DNA of 64,000 nt from Burkholderiales bacterium (GCA_021299735.1 JAJTEM010000009.1:1-64000), one strand, 5' to 3'. Counted from the first letter of the stretch, positions 18,910-29,389 are shown. Translations and numbers: made by a program. Notes: generated by a model from the sequence alone, not told the origin.

Positions 18910-19269
18910 CGCGGATTTCAATCGCTGGTTTGTATAGCCCAATCAGCAGCGGCGATCTGCGGGGAGATGAAGACTTGCGGGCGCTGGTTCAGGCCAACTC
19001 GGCAGTGGGATTGCTTGGGCCGCACTTCAAGAAAACCGCCCCGTTTGAACAAGGCTTCAATGGTCGCGCCATGGTGCCAACCATGGGCGACACCCAAGAC
19101 CCGACCGTTAATTTTGGAGGGCTTGGGTGAATGCAAAGACTTCGTTCAAAAAGGGATCAAGCGGTTTTCAGTGCGGCACCAGCAACTCACGCCGAATTGG
19201 CAAGAACTACCAGCATCGACCCATCAACTTCAGCGCTTAGTCACTCGAGCTAAATTGGCAACAAACCAC
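18910..19269. other. Intergenic stretch, no convincing gene
   Basis: About 360 bases between two convergent genes. Open frames exist on both strands (72 codons on minus, up to 130 on plus, the latter running into the HD-GYP gene), but none has a ribosome site or recognisable fold. The plus-strand frame reading SGDLRGDEDLRALVQANSAVGLLG is the most protein-like and might be a decayed gene. Confidence 0.4.
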
Positions 19270-20307
19270 CTACAACGCCACATGCCCAGTCTGCTGCGCA
19301 GGCTGCGTACTTGCAGAATTACTTCGGGAAGAGTTGGCTGTTTTCACGGTATAAATTTTTAACTGAACACCGTGCTGCTGCTCGGCCTCCCGAACCCGGC
19401 CAATGAAATGGCGAGAAACCACATGCCCTTTGGACAACCACATGAATCCATCAGGCCCTTCAAAGTCGCGTGCCAGCACCAAACCTTCATACAGGTCTTC
19501 GCCATGCAGAATCTTCTCGTTCGCCTTCTCGGCAGCCTTCAATTTTTCCAGGGCAGTTGGTAACACAGCAATTACTTTGGGGTCGTAACGCTTACCGGCT
19601 GCACCCACCAAAAAAGCTTGGGCTTGAAGCTCATCAAAGGTTTTTGCTGCCAGCCAACCTTGCTGCAATTCATCGTAATCTTCGGCCACTGCCAAAATGC
19701 GGGCGCCCAGCGGAATTCCATCGCCCTCCAATCCATCTGGAAAACCCTGGCCATCGTAACGCTCATGGTGGTGTCGAATAATCTCGGACACATGCACCAT
19801 TTCCGACAGTCCATGAAAAGCGGCCTGTGCCTTCATCGGGTGCTTCATTAAGGCCACACGCGCATCGCCTTTCAGTTCAACAACAGGCTTAAACAAGGTG
19901 TCATCACTTAAACCCAGTTTGCCAATGTCATGCAACAGCGAGGCCACATAAATATCCTGCAAGGCTGAATCGCTGGCATGCATTTCTTTGGCAATTAAAC
20001 GGGCCAATTCTGCTACCCGTAGACCATGGGCTGCCAGTTGCGGTGAACGCAACTCCATCAGGTTGGAAAAAGACTTCACCGCCGCGAGATACTGCATGCG
20101 CATCTCGCGCTGAATTTGCTCCAACATCATTTGCATTTGATGTGTTTCAGCACGTTGGGACTCCAGCTGCTGATTCAAGCTTGAGTTGGCACCCTGCAAA
20201 GTTTCAACCTCTTTGCCTAACTTGTCAGCGATGCCCTGAAAATCCGCCAGCTGACGCTCTAAATCCTTGATCAACTGTTGGTCATCGGCGGGTTTTTCAA
20301 CTGACAT
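19270..20307 (-). CDS. HD-GYP-domain protein, probable c-di-GMP phosphodiesterase
   Basis: A 345-residue cytoplasmic protein. Residues 12-75 are a coiled coil rich in Gln/Glu. The HD-GYP domain follows, with LLHDIGKLGL (HD at about 126-127), KHPMKAQAAF, EIIRHHHERYDGQGFPDGL and GARILAVAEDYD. All metal-binding residues of HD-GYP appear present, and the GYP loop reads GFP. A C-terminal 110 residues form a separate small domain (EKILHGEDLYEGLVLARDFEGPDGFMWLS in family-like order) common in two-component-linked HD-GYP proteins. It has no receiver domain and no membrane helix. The coiled coil may connect it to a partner. The start is the ATG at 20307. Confidence 0.88.
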   Translation of the reverse strand: MSVEKPADDQQLIKDLERQLADFQGIADKLGKEVETLQGANSSLNQQLESQRAETHQMQMMLEQIQREMRMQYLAAVKSFSNLMELRSPQLAAHGLRVAELARLIAKEMHASDSALQDIYVASLLHDIGKLGLSDDTLFKPVVELKGDARVALMKHPMKAQAAFHGLSEMVHVSEIIRHHHERYDGQGFPDGLEGDGIPLGARILAVAEDYDELQQGWLAAKTFDELQAQAFLVGAAGKRYDPKVIAVLPTALEKLKAAEKANEKILHGEDLYEGLVLARDFEGPDGFMWLSKGHVVSRHFIGRVREAEQQHGVQLKIYTVKTANSSRSNSASTQPAQQTGHVAL

Positions 20308-20406
20308 GTGCTGGTTCCTTCGCGATTGAGATATTCCCCTGCTAAAACTGATAACGGCAAAACATCAGCAGATCTGTAACATCTCCCCCTTTTTAGTCTA
20401 CCAATT

Positions 20407-23133
20407 TCAATAACTACCCCAGTCCGATACTGTGTTTGGATCCTTTCTTCCGTCCACACTAAGGCGGTCATGATAAACATGCAAGTCTTCTGACAAACGA
20501 TAAAGAGATGTTCCCTCTGTTCGGGGTGTATCTCTAAAGTGCTCCCACTCCGCTTGCTGATAGTCGAAATAGCTTTGATCGCTCTCGGGATTGTCATTGC
20601 CATAAACCGACCAGGCGTATCGCAAGTATTCCAGTTTGTCCCCCCAGTCTTCCTGGGCTAGTCCCTGAGCCGCCAAGCGCTCAAAAAACTCCCCCTGTTC
20701 AGCTGTATTTTCTTGCAACATTTCATTTTTTCTGTGCACAGAAAGTCCAATCATGACCACAAGCGCAACCGCACCAATTGCCGCACCAGCCAGGAACAAA
20801 GGCGCTGCAGCCCCAGCCAGCGCTGTTGGTAACGGGGCTACCAATTCTGCTGTACCCAAGGTGCCTGCTGCTGCGGTGAAACCACCACTAACCGCCTGCA
20901 AAGAGGCCACAGCAACCATGGGCCTGTCTCCCGCTTCAACCGCCTGTTTCGCAGCAATTCCACCCATCACAATATCCGCAACGCCAAACAGGTCAGTCAC
21001 GGTACCCACTACTTTCAACACGGTTCCTGAAATTTTGGTGGCTGCACCTGCAGCAGCCAACGGAGCTTTGGGCGCGAAAATATCCTCAACAGCAGACACC
21101 GAGACGTTTGACCCTTGCAATGAAGTCGCGTCCATTCCATTCAAACTATTCCCAGTGGGATCAATCAACAACTGTTTTGCTGCATTCGAGGTGTAATTGC
21201 CGTTGTAAGCCTCCCAGTGTTGCCTCCAGTCCATTTCAAAGGGGTTGATAGACTCTCTGCCATAGAGTTCGGGCAAAGTGCGGTCTAAACCCAAGGCCTG
21301 CCAGGCCGCATTACCGTTGGGCGTTTCATCGAAATAATTAATGACCGAATCAGCAACCGTAGCCCCGGTTTTTGAAACATGACCCACCACAGAGCCAAAT
21401 GAAATCAAATCGCGGGCAGCCCCCCAACGCTCAGCCGCTGTGCTGTTTGAATCAAATGCGCCATTGGCAACCTGGTAACCAAATGAAGCCAAAGAGGCAC
21501 CGCCAGCAATCGAACCCCATACCCCTATGTTTTGGGCCTCAGCCATAAACTGCGTCAACCCTCCCCGCATACTGGCTGGTATGTAAGTGCGGTCCATGGC
21601 AGACTTAAACGCCTCAGGCGAAATATTGCTTAAATCAACTGGCAGTCCATTTTTGGCATCAATAACCAGCTGCTTGAATACCGTACTCAGAGCCTCGACC
21701 GACTTTGGATCATTTGCAAAACCTTGTGCATATGCAGCAAAGTAATCAATCGTGCCGGGTGTATGTCGAACAATAGAAACACCCGCACGCAAACCACGAA
21801 TAGTAAGCTCAATACTGTCTTGAATAGCCACACCGATTGACTCAGTACTGAGCTTGGAAGGGTCAGCAAGCACCGCATTCAACTCACTGGTGACCACATT
21901 AAGCGCCAACTCAGTTTGCGTTTGCTTGGCAAGTTCAGGATCGAGAAGCGACAAATTGCTCAAATTGCTGGCTATTAACTGCATCGCCTCTTCCGCAAAA
22001 CCCGAAGCTTCCATGTCCTCAATCGCATTCAGGTATGCAGGGCTGGCTATAGCCTGACTCAACTGAGCGGCCAAAGCGTCCTTGTTTGGCATGGTGTCTA
22101 CGACCGCTTGAACATGCTTGGCAAAATCGGCCTGAATGGTGGCATCAGCCCAAAGCGTATTGATTTGAGCATCTACGGCGTCTTCGTCAATCAATGCAGC
22201 CGCATCCGCAGGGCTCAATTCGTAGGTAATTTGACCATCTGCATTTTCACCGGCATTCACATTGCCTTGTTCAGGATAATCACGGTTGGTGCGGTTACCG
22301 ATTTTGTCCTTTTCGTAATAAGGAATCAGGTCATAACCACCTTGCAGGGCCGCTTTGGCCTCTAACGCATAAACAAAATGGGCTCGTGGATCATCTACAG
22401 GTATGGACCCATTGTCTATACCCGCTTTGTATTCCAGATAAAGCGATTGCTGTGCTGCTTCCGTTACAGTCAAGTAACCCGCCTCGGGATTGGCTGGGTC
22501 AACCAAAACACCACTGCGCAGGTTCATCACACTAAACTGGTCGACCCCTTGGCCTTCAACCAAAGGCACGCCGTTGGCTTGAATGGCTTCTTGCGGAGAA
22601 TCATAACTGACTTGAACGGGCGGATTGTTCACCACAAAATCGGGAGTAGGGGCTGGCTGGTCAGGGTCATATGCCCCATTGGCAAATAACCAACTTGCAA
22701 TATCAATTGATAACCAGAGATCGCTTCCTGCCAGCTCATCAACCCACTCATAGGCTTGCTGCACAAACTCGGGATCAGCAAAGTCGACACCTGAAATTCC
22801 ATTCAGAACCCTTTCATCGACTATCGCACCCATTGACTGGTATTGCTGCACCACGTATTTGATAAAAACAAGGTCAGGGTGAGTCAGGTCATCTTCAAGC
22901 GTGATTTCAGATGGCATTCCACTGTTGTTATTTCCCGATATCGGCCGGAAGGGCGAATTTAGAAAATCTAAAAGTGCAGGGTCTAAGGTGATGGGGCTAA
23001 ACCAGGCTACGAGATCGCTTGGATCACGAATTTCATTGCCTACATTTGTCTCTGCGGGCGGCTCGTAATGAGGCGTCGTGTATGAACCACTGTCAAAGTA
23101 ATACTGACCGTTGGTGTAAATTTCTGCACTCAT
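20407..23133 (-). CDS. Large protein of unknown function with C-terminal hydrophobic region
   Basis: A 908-residue protein that I do not recognise. There is no signal peptide. The first 250 residues are acidic and rich in Pro/Asn/Asp, followed by a long alpha-helical region (about 260-560) rich in Ala, Leu and Asp. From about 692 to 800 the sequence becomes Ala/Gly/Val-rich, ending in a strong membrane-like helix pair (about 768-799), and the last 100 residues are charged and Tyr/Trp-rich. The start has a perfect GAGGAGG site. Absence of a signal, large size and an internal hydrophobic hairpin are found in type III translocators, toxins and large cytoplasmic effectors, but there is no homology I can name. 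It lies alone between the HD-GYP gene and a divergent lipoprotein gene. Confidence 0.7.
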   Translation of the reverse strand: MSAEIYTNGQYYFDSGSYTTPHYEPPAETNVGNEIRDPSDLVAWFSPITLDPALLDFLNSPFRPISGNNNSGMPSEITLEDDLTHPDLVFIKYVVQQYQSMGAIVDERVLNGISGVDFADPEFVQQAYEWVDELAGSDLWLSIDIASWLFANGAYDPDQPAPTPDFVVNNPPVQVSYDSPQEAIQANGVPLVEGQGVDQFSVMNLRSGVLVDPANPEAGYLTVTEAAQQSLYLEYKAGIDNGSIPVDDPRAHFVYALEAKAALQGGYDLIPYYEKDKIGNRTNRDYPEQGNVNAGENADGQITYELSPADAAALIDEDAVDAQINTLWADATIQADFAKHVQAVVDTMPNKDALAAQLSQAIASPAYLNAIEDMEASGFAEEAMQLIASNLSNLSLLDPELAKQTQTELALNVVTSELNAVLADPSKLSTESIGVAIQDSIELTIRGLRAGVSIVRHTPGTIDYFAAYAQGFANDPKSVEALSTVFKQLVIDAKNGLPVDLSNISPEAFKSAMDRTYIPASMRGGLTQFMAEAQNIGVWGSIAGGASLASFGYQVANGAFDSNSTAAERWGAARDLISFGSVVGHVSKTGATVADSVINYFDETPNGNAAWQALGLDRTLPELYGRESINPFEMDWRQHWEAYNGNYTSNAAKQLLIDPTGNSLNGMDATSLQGSNVSVSAVEDIFAPKAPLAAAGAATKISGTVLKVVGTVTDLFGVADIVMGGIAAKQAVEAGDRPMVAVASLQAVSGGFTAAAGTLGTAELVAPLPTALAGAAAPLFLAGAAIGAVALVVMIGLSVHRKNEMLQENTAEQGEFFERLAAQGLAQEDWGDKLEYLRYAWSVYGNDNPESDQSYFDYQQAEWEHFRDTPRTEGTSLYRLSEDLHVYHDRLSVDGRKDPNTVSDWGSY

Positions 23134-23371
23134 ATCACCTCCTCAACGCACGCGTTCGACGTATTACCGGTTTAAGCGAAATTAAGAGTTAATCACCTAA
23201 TTTTTAGGTAACCCTTTTTCATGAAATAGTTCACTCAATCTAATTAATCGAATTGGTTTGGTTTGCCTCTGGAAAAAACCGGGAGCTAGTTTCAAACGAA
23301 TCTGAAAGGCGAAATTGTCAGTATTAACTCGTACCAGCAACCGAGTGACTAAGACCATCGGAAGACGAGAC

Positions 23372-25567
23372 ATGAGACATACCCTACTTGGCACCTTGGC
23401 GCTGTGCGCCGCCCTGGCCGCTTGCAGTTCTGATTCAGACACCACTGCAGGCAGCACTGTTGGGCGCGCTACCCCCAGTGAAGTTGCTGTTACGCCCACG
23501 GCATTCAATATTGCAAACCAGTGCGTTGCAATCCAATCGCTAGCCAACAACAAATTTATTGCGCTTAGCAGCGACGGCAGCTACGGCGTTACCGAAACCA
23601 CGGCTGTGAACGCAGCGCCGTTTTTTCTCAAGCCAACGGCTTTGGGGAAATACATGATCTACAACCGCAACCAGGCCATGATGCAGGCGGTGGGCAATTC
23701 GGCAGGCACCCCCGTGGGCAGCAGCACTGCTTTTTCCGACTCGATTGAATGGGCTGCACAGGAAGACGAACTGGGCCGTGGGGGCTTTTCGCTCACCAAC
23801 ACTGGCAACTCCATGAAGCTGGCCTTGTTGGGGCTTAGCAATAGCCTGGGCACTGTGGAAAGTGCCCGCAACAGCGAGGAAACCCTGTTTCAATTTGTAA
23901 AAACCACAGGCTGCGCCGAGTTTCCTGAAATTTCCACCAACACCGAAGGCCGCACCTTTGCTGGCGCTGGCCTGAACCGTGCCGTGAAAGGTTTTGCCGA
24001 CGTGCACAACCACATTACAGCCACCACCTTCCTGGGCGGCGCACACCATGGCACGCCCCACCACCGGTTTGGCGTTACCCAAGCCTTGGGAAGCTGCGAG
24101 GCTAACCATGGCCCCATGGGCAGGCTTGATTTGGTGGACAATCTGTTCAAGTTTTCGCCACAAGCCAGCCACGACACCGTGGGCTGGCCCACATTCAGAA
24201 GCTGGCCAGCAGCCGATGCGCTGACCCACGAAGGCCTGTATTACAAATGGCTGGAACGTGCGTGGCAAGCAGGACTTCGCATATTCGTTACCAATCTGGT
24301 TGAAAACGAAACCCTATGCAATTTGGTTCGCAACACCAAAGGCAATCCGCTTCAAAACTGCAATGAGATGGAAAGCGCGGTCAGCCAAATTAAATACATC
24401 AAAGAGCTTGAAAGCTACATTGACGCTCAAGAAGGTGGCCCCGGAAAAGGCTGGTTCCGAATTGTGACCAGCCCGGAGCAAGCCCGCCAGGTAATTAACG
24501 AAGGCAAACTGGCCGTGGTGCTGGGTATTGAAATTTCACACTTGTTTAACTGCGGCATCAGGTTTGGGCAAAACCTGTGCGATGAAGCCGAAATCGACAA
24601 ACAACTGGATAGGCTTTACGCACTTGGCGTGCGCCAAATGTTCCCGATTCATGAATTTGACAATGCCTTCGGCGGCAATGGCATTTTCGATGGTGCGGTG
24701 CTGAACGTGGGCAACTTCCTGGACACTGGCGCATTCTGGCAAACCTATGACTGCCCGGGCGGCGACAACAATTACGCCGACTATATTTTGCGCCAGCCAG
24801 GTGCAGTAATGACTTCGGCCCCCGGCCTGGGTAACGACCCACTCAGCCAGGCACTGATCGCCAACAACCCGGGGGTGGCGCCAATTTACCCCACCGGTGA
24901 AAACCAGCGCCAGTGCAATCGCCGCGGGCTGACCGAACTGGGTAAATACGCCTTCAAGCGCTTGATGGAAAAAGGCATCATCATTGAAGTAGACCACATG
25001 GAGTTGAGCATCAAAGGCGACCTGATCGACATGGCCGATCGCCAGCAACCAAAGTACCCCTTGGTGTCTACCCACGGCGCGCATGGCGGCATTACACGGG
25101 AACAGGGTCGAAAAATTCTTGCTGCTGGCGGCATTATTTATCCCTACCAGGGCAATGCACAAAGCTGGGCTGAAGACCTCAAAGTAATTGCCCCATTAAA
25201 AAGCCAGCAGTTTGATTTCGCCATGGGTTTTGGTGCTGACACCAACGGCCTGGGGGCACAAGCTGGCCCACGGGGTGCTGACAGGCCACAAATTAATTAC
25301 CCCTTCACCTTGTTTCAAGGGCCAGATTGGGCCGGTGTATTCAACACCAATGTAAGCCCGGTGAAATTCGAAAAGCAAAAAAGCGGCGAGCGCGTATTTG
25401 ATGCCAACACCGAGGGCCAGGCTCACTATGGTTTAAAGGCAGACTGGGTGGAAGAATTGCGGCTTGAAGGCGGCAACGAGGCCTTGAAGGCACTCTACAA
25501 TTCAGCTGAGGTGTATATTCAGATGTGGGAAAGAACCACATCGAAACGATCTCAAATCAATCCATGA
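23372..25567 (+). CDS. Lipoprotein with peptidase-M19-like hydrolase domain
   Basis: A 731-residue protein. The lipoprotein signal is MRHTLLGTLALCAALAACSSDSD (lipobox LAAC). Residues about 45-185 form a beta-rich domain with a repeating pattern (NKFIALSSDGSYGVTETT... YMIYNRNQAMMQAV) like a fascin/ricin trefoil. The rest is a TIM-barrel metal-dependent hydrolase of the membrane-dipeptidase/amidohydrolase kind. It has FADVHNHI (HxH), VLGIEISHLFNCG (Glu), EVDHMELS, VSTHGAHGGI (His) and FGADTNGLG (Asp). The substrate could be a dipeptide or another amide. The start is at the ATG that puts the signal first. The next gene overlaps its stop (ATGA). Confidence 0.8.
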   Translation: MRHTLLGTLALCAALAACSSDSDTTAGSTVGRATPSEVAVTPTAFNIANQCVAIQSLANNKFIALSSDGSYGVTETTAVNAAPFFLKPTALGKYMIYNRNQAMMQAVGNSAGTPVGSSTAFSDSIEWAAQEDELGRGGFSLTNTGNSMKLALLGLSNSLGTVESARNSEETLFQFVKTTGCAEFPEISTNTEGRTFAGAGLNRAVKGFADVHNHITATTFLGGAHHGTPHHRFGVTQALGSCEANHGPMGRLDLVDNLFKFSPQASHDTVGWPTFRSWPAADALTHEGLYYKWLERAWQAGLRIFVTNLVENETLCNLVRNTKGNPLQNCNEMESAVSQIKYIKELESYIDAQEGGPGKGWFRIVTSPEQARQVINEGKLAVVLGIEISHLFNCGIRFGQNLCDEAEIDKQLDRLYALGVRQMFPIHEFDNAFGGNGIFDGAVLNVGNFLDTGAFWQTYDCPGGDNNYADYILRQPGAVMTSAPGLGNDPLSQALIANNPGVAPIYPTGENQRQCNRRGLTELGKYAFKRLMEKGIIIEVDHMELSIKGDLIDMADRQQPKYPLVSTHGAHGGITREQGRKILAAGGIIYPYQGNAQSWAEDLKVIAPLKSQQFDFAMGFGADTNGLGAQAGPRGADRPQINYPFTLFQGPDWAGVFNTNVSPVKFEKQKSGERVFDANTEGQAHYGLKADWVEELRLEGGNEALKALYNSAEVYIQMWERTTSKRSQINP

Positions 25568-25950
25568 ACAAACGCGCACTTGTATACCTTGGCCTTGCCA
25601 GCGCCACGCTGGCCGGGGCCTTCCTTTATGTTCAATCACTGCCAACCGAGACAACGCCTGCACCAGTAAACCATAGCGATTCTGCACAGGCATTGGAATC
25701 GCTCTCAATCGTCAACGGCAGCCTGACCACGGGTTCATACAGCACCACGGTGCGCAAGGGGCAGCGTATTCAGTTTCTGGTACACAGCGATCAAACCGAT
25801 TCATTGATTGTTGAAGGGCTGGACGCGCGCGTGCCTTTGCCTGGCAACCAGACCACGCTGGTGAGCATCGCCGCCAACAAGCCTGGCAGGCATGCAATCG
25901 AACTTGATCTGTCCGGGGCTACAATCGGCACCATCGAGGTGAATCCTTAA
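25564..25950 (+). CDS. Small exported protein, cupredoxin-like fold
   Basis: A 128-residue protein with an N-terminal membrane or signal helix (ALVYLGLASATLAGAFLYVQS) and a beta-sandwich-like domain: SLTTGSYSTTVRKGQRIQFLVHSD, then LIVEGLDARVPLPGNQTT, ending HAIELDLSGATIGTIEV. The pattern matches cupredoxin folds, but the Cys and Met copper ligands are missing, so it is probably not a copper protein. Its ATG overlaps the stop of the M19-like lipoprotein gene, so the two are translationally coupled and probably act together at the cell envelope. Confidence 0.72.
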   Translation: MNKRALVYLGLASATLAGAFLYVQSLPTETTPAPVNHSDSAQALESLSIVNGSLTTGSYSTTVRKGQRIQFLVHSDQTDSLIVEGLDARVPLPGNQTTLVSIAANKPGRHAIELDLSGATIGTIEVNP

Positions 25951-26088
25951 GCAAGGCGGTACAACAAGCCAGCTGTCTGCGCCTGCGAACTAATCATTTT
26001 GGGCTACCACCGAACAGGGACAACAAGTAACTAGATCTAATCCACACTGAAGGCTGAGCTCTACACACCAGCCCCGGAAGGTTCCTCC

Positions 26089-28044
26089 ATGGTATTTAAA
26101 CCCATTCTCGATTCCCTCACTCTGCCCAAAAAATGCGCCATCATCGCGCTGCCTCTGTTGCTGGCATTTGGTTTCTTGTTTCAGCAAATGTATGCGCAGG
26201 TGAATGCACTGATCACGTCTTCACAAAATGAGCTCGCCGGGGCAGAGACACTCGAAAAACTCACACCCGTGTTTCAAACCATGCTGGCAGCTCGAGCGGG
26301 CAAACAGCCGGAACGTGCCAACGAGCTGGTTAACGCCCTGCGTGAAATAAAAACCGGATTGCCATCAAGTTGGCCGAACACACAAGCGAATATCGACAAA
26401 CTGGCAGAGTTACTGCCACAGTCATTAAACCCGAATGCCAGCAGTGAACAAGCCAACGCCTTGGGCGAGCAAATGGTCACCTTGGTGCGCCAACTGGCCG
26501 ACGAAAGCGAACTGACGCTAGACCCTTTTTTGCCCAGTTACTACATGATGAGCCCGATGGCCTTTCAATTGCCAGGATTAACAGAGTATCTCTCTGACCT
26601 GGATGGAAAACTTCGTTTTCTGAGTACTGACGTGACCGGTACGCTCAGCTTTGTAAAATCAAGAATTGGCACAATAAGACGCTCGCTTGCTGAAATTCAT
26701 GAGGCGAAAGACAAATCCACGGCTGCTGGCGGGCAAATCCCTTCCAGTACCGACACACACCTGAACAGTATTGCGCAACAACTGAATGAACTGGCGCGCT
26801 GGGTTGAAACAGAAAGCGCCAAAGATTTGAACTATGAAAGCTTGACCGGTACTCCAGGCGCGCTCAAAAACCTCACTGACGCAACCACTGCAAGCTTTTT
26901 GTTGAGCAAAGAACTGAACACCGCACTTCAAAATGACTTGAATGAGCGAATTTCCAGCATGCTGACCAAATTGATTGCCAACAGCGCAGCTTCGCTGGCA
27001 GTTTTGGCTCTGGCATTTGCCTTTGGCTTTATTGTGTTCAAGAATATCAACACGGAAATTGCCCAAATTCTGGCGCATGCAAAAATAATCGGCATGGGCG
27101 ACTTGTCCAAATCCATCGATAGCCATGGCAACAACGAGATCAGCAAAATTCGTTCAGCACTTGAAAACATTCGGCAAAAACAAACCTTGTTGGTGGGCGA
27201 AGTCAAGGAGGCCTCCACTCGAATGGCCGACACCATCAGCACTTTGGTAATAGCAGCCTCCCAGGTGAAGAACAGCGCTCAGGAACAAACTGACTCAGCC
27301 TCGGCAGTGGCCGCTTCGGTTGAAGAGCTTACCATTTCCATAGGCCAGGTACACACACACGCCAATCAGGCTCTTGGCTTGTCGAATCAGGCGGGGCAAT
27401 CCTCAGTCAATGGCCGCGAGAGCGTAAAACAGGCCTGTCAAGCCATGGAGCAAATTGGTACAGCCTCGGGCAAACTGGCGCAAAGCATCAACAACCTGGG
27501 CAAACAGTCCGACAATATTTCCAGCATTATTCAGGTTATTCATGCCATCGCAGCGCAAACCAACTTGCTTGCGCTGAATGCAGCCATTGAAGCTGCGCGT
27601 GCTGGTGAACAAGGGCGGGGATTTGCAGTAGTGGCGGATGAAGTACGAAAGCTGGCCGAGAAAACCGCACAGTCAACGAAAAGCATTTCATCCCTGATTT
27701 CGGATATTCAAAGCGAAACCCGTTTTGCTGTGGACCAGGTCAACGGCTGGGCCGACATGATCAATTCAGGTCAACGCTCGTCCATAGGTGCCGACCAACA
27801 AATGGAGGCCATTAACCATCACGCCAGCGATACAGAACGAGCCGTAACCGAAATCACAGAAGCATTGAAAGAGCAAAGCTCTGCTTCTACACTGATTGCG
27901 CAGCAGGTGGAGAAAATTGCCCGCATGACCGAGGAAAGTCAGGGCGTTGCCCATGAAGTTAACAATGTGATTACCGAGCTTCAAAATCTATCGAACCAAA
28001 TGGACAACGTCATGGGCAAATTCAAGCTGGCCCAGCAGGCTTGA
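26089..28044 (+). CDS. Methyl-accepting chemotaxis protein
   Basis: A 651-residue chemoreceptor, complete. Membrane helix 1 is at about 14-33, a large periplasmic helical domain at about 34-300 has a Gln/Glu/Asn-rich surface, and membrane helix 2 is at about 303-325. HAMP follows, then the signalling domain with [20 protein letters not shown] and [22 protein letters not shown] in the normal order. There is no CheB-binding pentapeptide at the C-terminus, which ends KLAQQA. The ATG at 26089 follows a poor ribosome site. Its neighbour on the other strand is the holin-family protein. Confidence 0.93.
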   Translation: MVFKPILDSLTLPKKCAIIALPLLLAFGFLFQQMYAQVNALITSSQNELAGAETLEKLTPVFQTMLAARAGKQPERANELVNALREIKTGLPSSWPNTQANIDKLAELLPQSLNPNASSEQANALGEQMVTLVRQLADESELTLDPFLPSYYMMSPMAFQLPGLTEYLSDLDGKLRFLSTDVTGTLSFVKSRIGTIRRSLAEIHEAKDKSTAAGGQIPSSTDTHLNSIAQQLNELARWVETESAKDLNYESLTGTPGALKNLTDATTASFLLSKELNTALQNDLNERISSMLTKLIANSAASLAVLALAFAFGFIVFKNINTEIAQILAHAKIIGMGDLSKSIDSHGNNEISKIRSALENIRQKQTLLVGEVKEASTRMADTISTLVIAASQVKNSAQEQTDSASAVAASVEELTISIGQVHTHANQALGLSNQAGQSSVNGRESVKQACQAMEQIGTASGKLAQSINNLGKQSDNISSIIQVIHAIAAQTNLLALNAAIEAARAGEQGRGFAVVADEVRKLAEKTAQSTKSISSLISDIQSETRFAVDQVNGWADMINSGQRSSIGADQQMEAINHHASDTERAVTEITEALKEQSSASTLIAQQVEKIARMTEESQGVAHEVNNVITELQNLSNQMDNVMGKFKLAQQA

Positions 28045-28050
28045 GGGGGC

Positions 28051-28419
28051 CTAAATCCGCTCGATTCTGACCTTCTCCTGAAGCAGGATCGAGCTTAAAA
28101 AAGTGGCGAATAGAGAATACAACAAGGCAGCCAACACAGCCCACCAAAAACCATTGACCTGAAACCCCTCCAGAATAGAGCCCACCCAATAAAACATCAG
28201 ACCGTTCAGGATGAAATAAAACAGGCCCAGAGTAAGGACGGTTAAAGGCAGGGTCAGAATGAGCAACACAGGTTTTACGACGGTGTTGACCAAACCCAGA
28301 ATCAACGCGGCCCACAAAGCAGCCCAAAACCCCTCGACAACCACACCTGGCAACAAATAGGCAACACCCATCAGCGCCAGCGCATGCAATACCCAGCTCA
28401 GCAAGAGTTTCAAATCCAT
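28051..28419 (-). CDS. Phage-holin family (4-TM) membrane protein
   Basis: A 122-residue protein with four membrane helices. It matches the small-membrane family often labelled phage holin family 4 superfamily IV, in which the sequence LGLVNTVVKPVLLILTLPLTVLTLG (in two parts) is the family core. This is a chromosomal housekeeping family of unknown function and does not indicate a prophage. The start chosen is the ATG at 28419, because the upstream ATG lies in a polar stretch. It converges on the preceding MCP gene, 6 bases apart. Confidence 0.85.
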   Translation of the reverse strand: MDLKLLLSWVLHALALMGVAYLLPGVVVEGFWAALWAALILGLVNTVVKPVLLILTLPLTVLTLGLFYFILNGLMFYWVGSILEGFQVNGFWWAVLAALLYSLFATFLSSILLQEKVRIERI

Positions 28420-28547
28420 TCCCTCCAAGTTCAGAAAACAAGTGATGTACAATCAAACCGCTTGGTCGCCAAGCTACCACATTTCAACAAAACTGGTTAT
28501 GCCGATAACGCCTGGCAAACCAATTTAAGCAACTACGAGAATTTCAC

Positions 28548-29366
28548 ATGGATGTCAGTCAACGCCTGGTCTCACGCAGCTGCCCCTTCTGCCAAAACAG
28601 CGCAGAGGACGCGCAGCAACTCAGCTACGGAAGCAGCGAGTGGCCCATGATTGAATGCAACAAGTGTCATTTTGTATACCTGAAACGAGCACCTGTTTAC
28701 GAGCGCCTCAGCGAAGAATTTGCCTGGGAAAAAACATCGGAAACCGAGCGCCAAGTGCGCGAAGAACGCGAACCCGTGAAACAAGGCTTAAGCCGCGCCT
28801 TTAAACATTTCCGGCAAAAAATACTTAAACGCAACAAGCTACCCGAACTGATCGAGAAATACATACCCGGCGGGCGAGTGCTCGATATCGGCTGTGCGGC
28901 GGGTGGTTTGCTCGCCACCCTGCCTACGAAATACCAGCCTTACGGCATTGAAGTGTCCAAAGCGCTTGCCCAGGCAGCCAGCGAAGTGGTTGAACCACGA
29001 GGCGGCAGCATCATGCATGACAACGCACTGAACGGCATTCAAAAGTTGCCGGAGAATTACTTCGCGGGCGTACTGATGAGCGCATTTCTGGAACATGAAG
29101 TGGAACCCAACGGCCTGTTACAAGGCGTGGCTAAAGTGCTTCAGCCCGGAGGCGTTGTCATTATCAAGGTGCCCAACTACGGCTCGTGGAACCGGAAAAT
29201 TCGCGCCGAAAAATGGTGTGGTTTTCGTCTGCCCGACCATGTGAATTACTTCACCCCAGACAACCTGGAAGCGCTTATCGTTCGACAAGGCATGAAAGTG
29301 GTGCAGTTTGGCTTTGCAGACAAGCAACCCACCAGCGACAACATGTGGATTGTGGCAGCCAAATAA
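28548..29366 (+). CDS. Class I SAM-dependent methyltransferase with N-terminal zinc ribbon
   Basis: A 272-residue protein. Residues 12-45 form a zinc ribbon (CPFC...C-N-K-C), then a charged helical linker. From about 98 it has the SAM-binding motif I (RVLDIGCAAGGLLATL), acidic motif II (YGIEVSKALAQAA) and a C-terminal half with LQPGGVVIIKVPNYGSWN. This layout is common among sugar or lipid methyltransferases of envelope gene clusters, but no partners are nearby. The substrate is unknown. It starts at an ATG with a weak ribosome site, divergent from the holin-family gene. Confidence 0.86.
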   Translation: MDVSQRLVSRSCPFCQNSAEDAQQLSYGSSEWPMIECNKCHFVYLKRAPVYERLSEEFAWEKTSETERQVREEREPVKQGLSRAFKHFRQKILKRNKLPELIEKYIPGGRVLDIGCAAGGLLATLPTKYQPYGIEVSKALAQAASEVVEPRGGSIMHDNALNGIQKLPENYFAGVLMSAFLEHEVEPNGLLQGVAKVLQPGGVVIIKVPNYGSWNRKIRAEKWCGFRLPDHVNYFTPDNLEALIVRQGMKVVQFGFADKQPTSDNMWIVAAK

Positions 29367-29389
29367 CCGAACTTAAACTGATGAGTTGC

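Noticed and set aside
18918..19136. A 72-codon minus-strand frame and longer plus-strand frames in the gap after the quinone reductase gene
   Set aside because: None has a ribosome site or fold, and the plus-strand frame runs antisense into the HD-GYP gene.
28051..28419. Phage-holin label as a sign of a prophage
   Set aside because: The family is a widespread chromosomal four-helix membrane protein; no phage gene is near.
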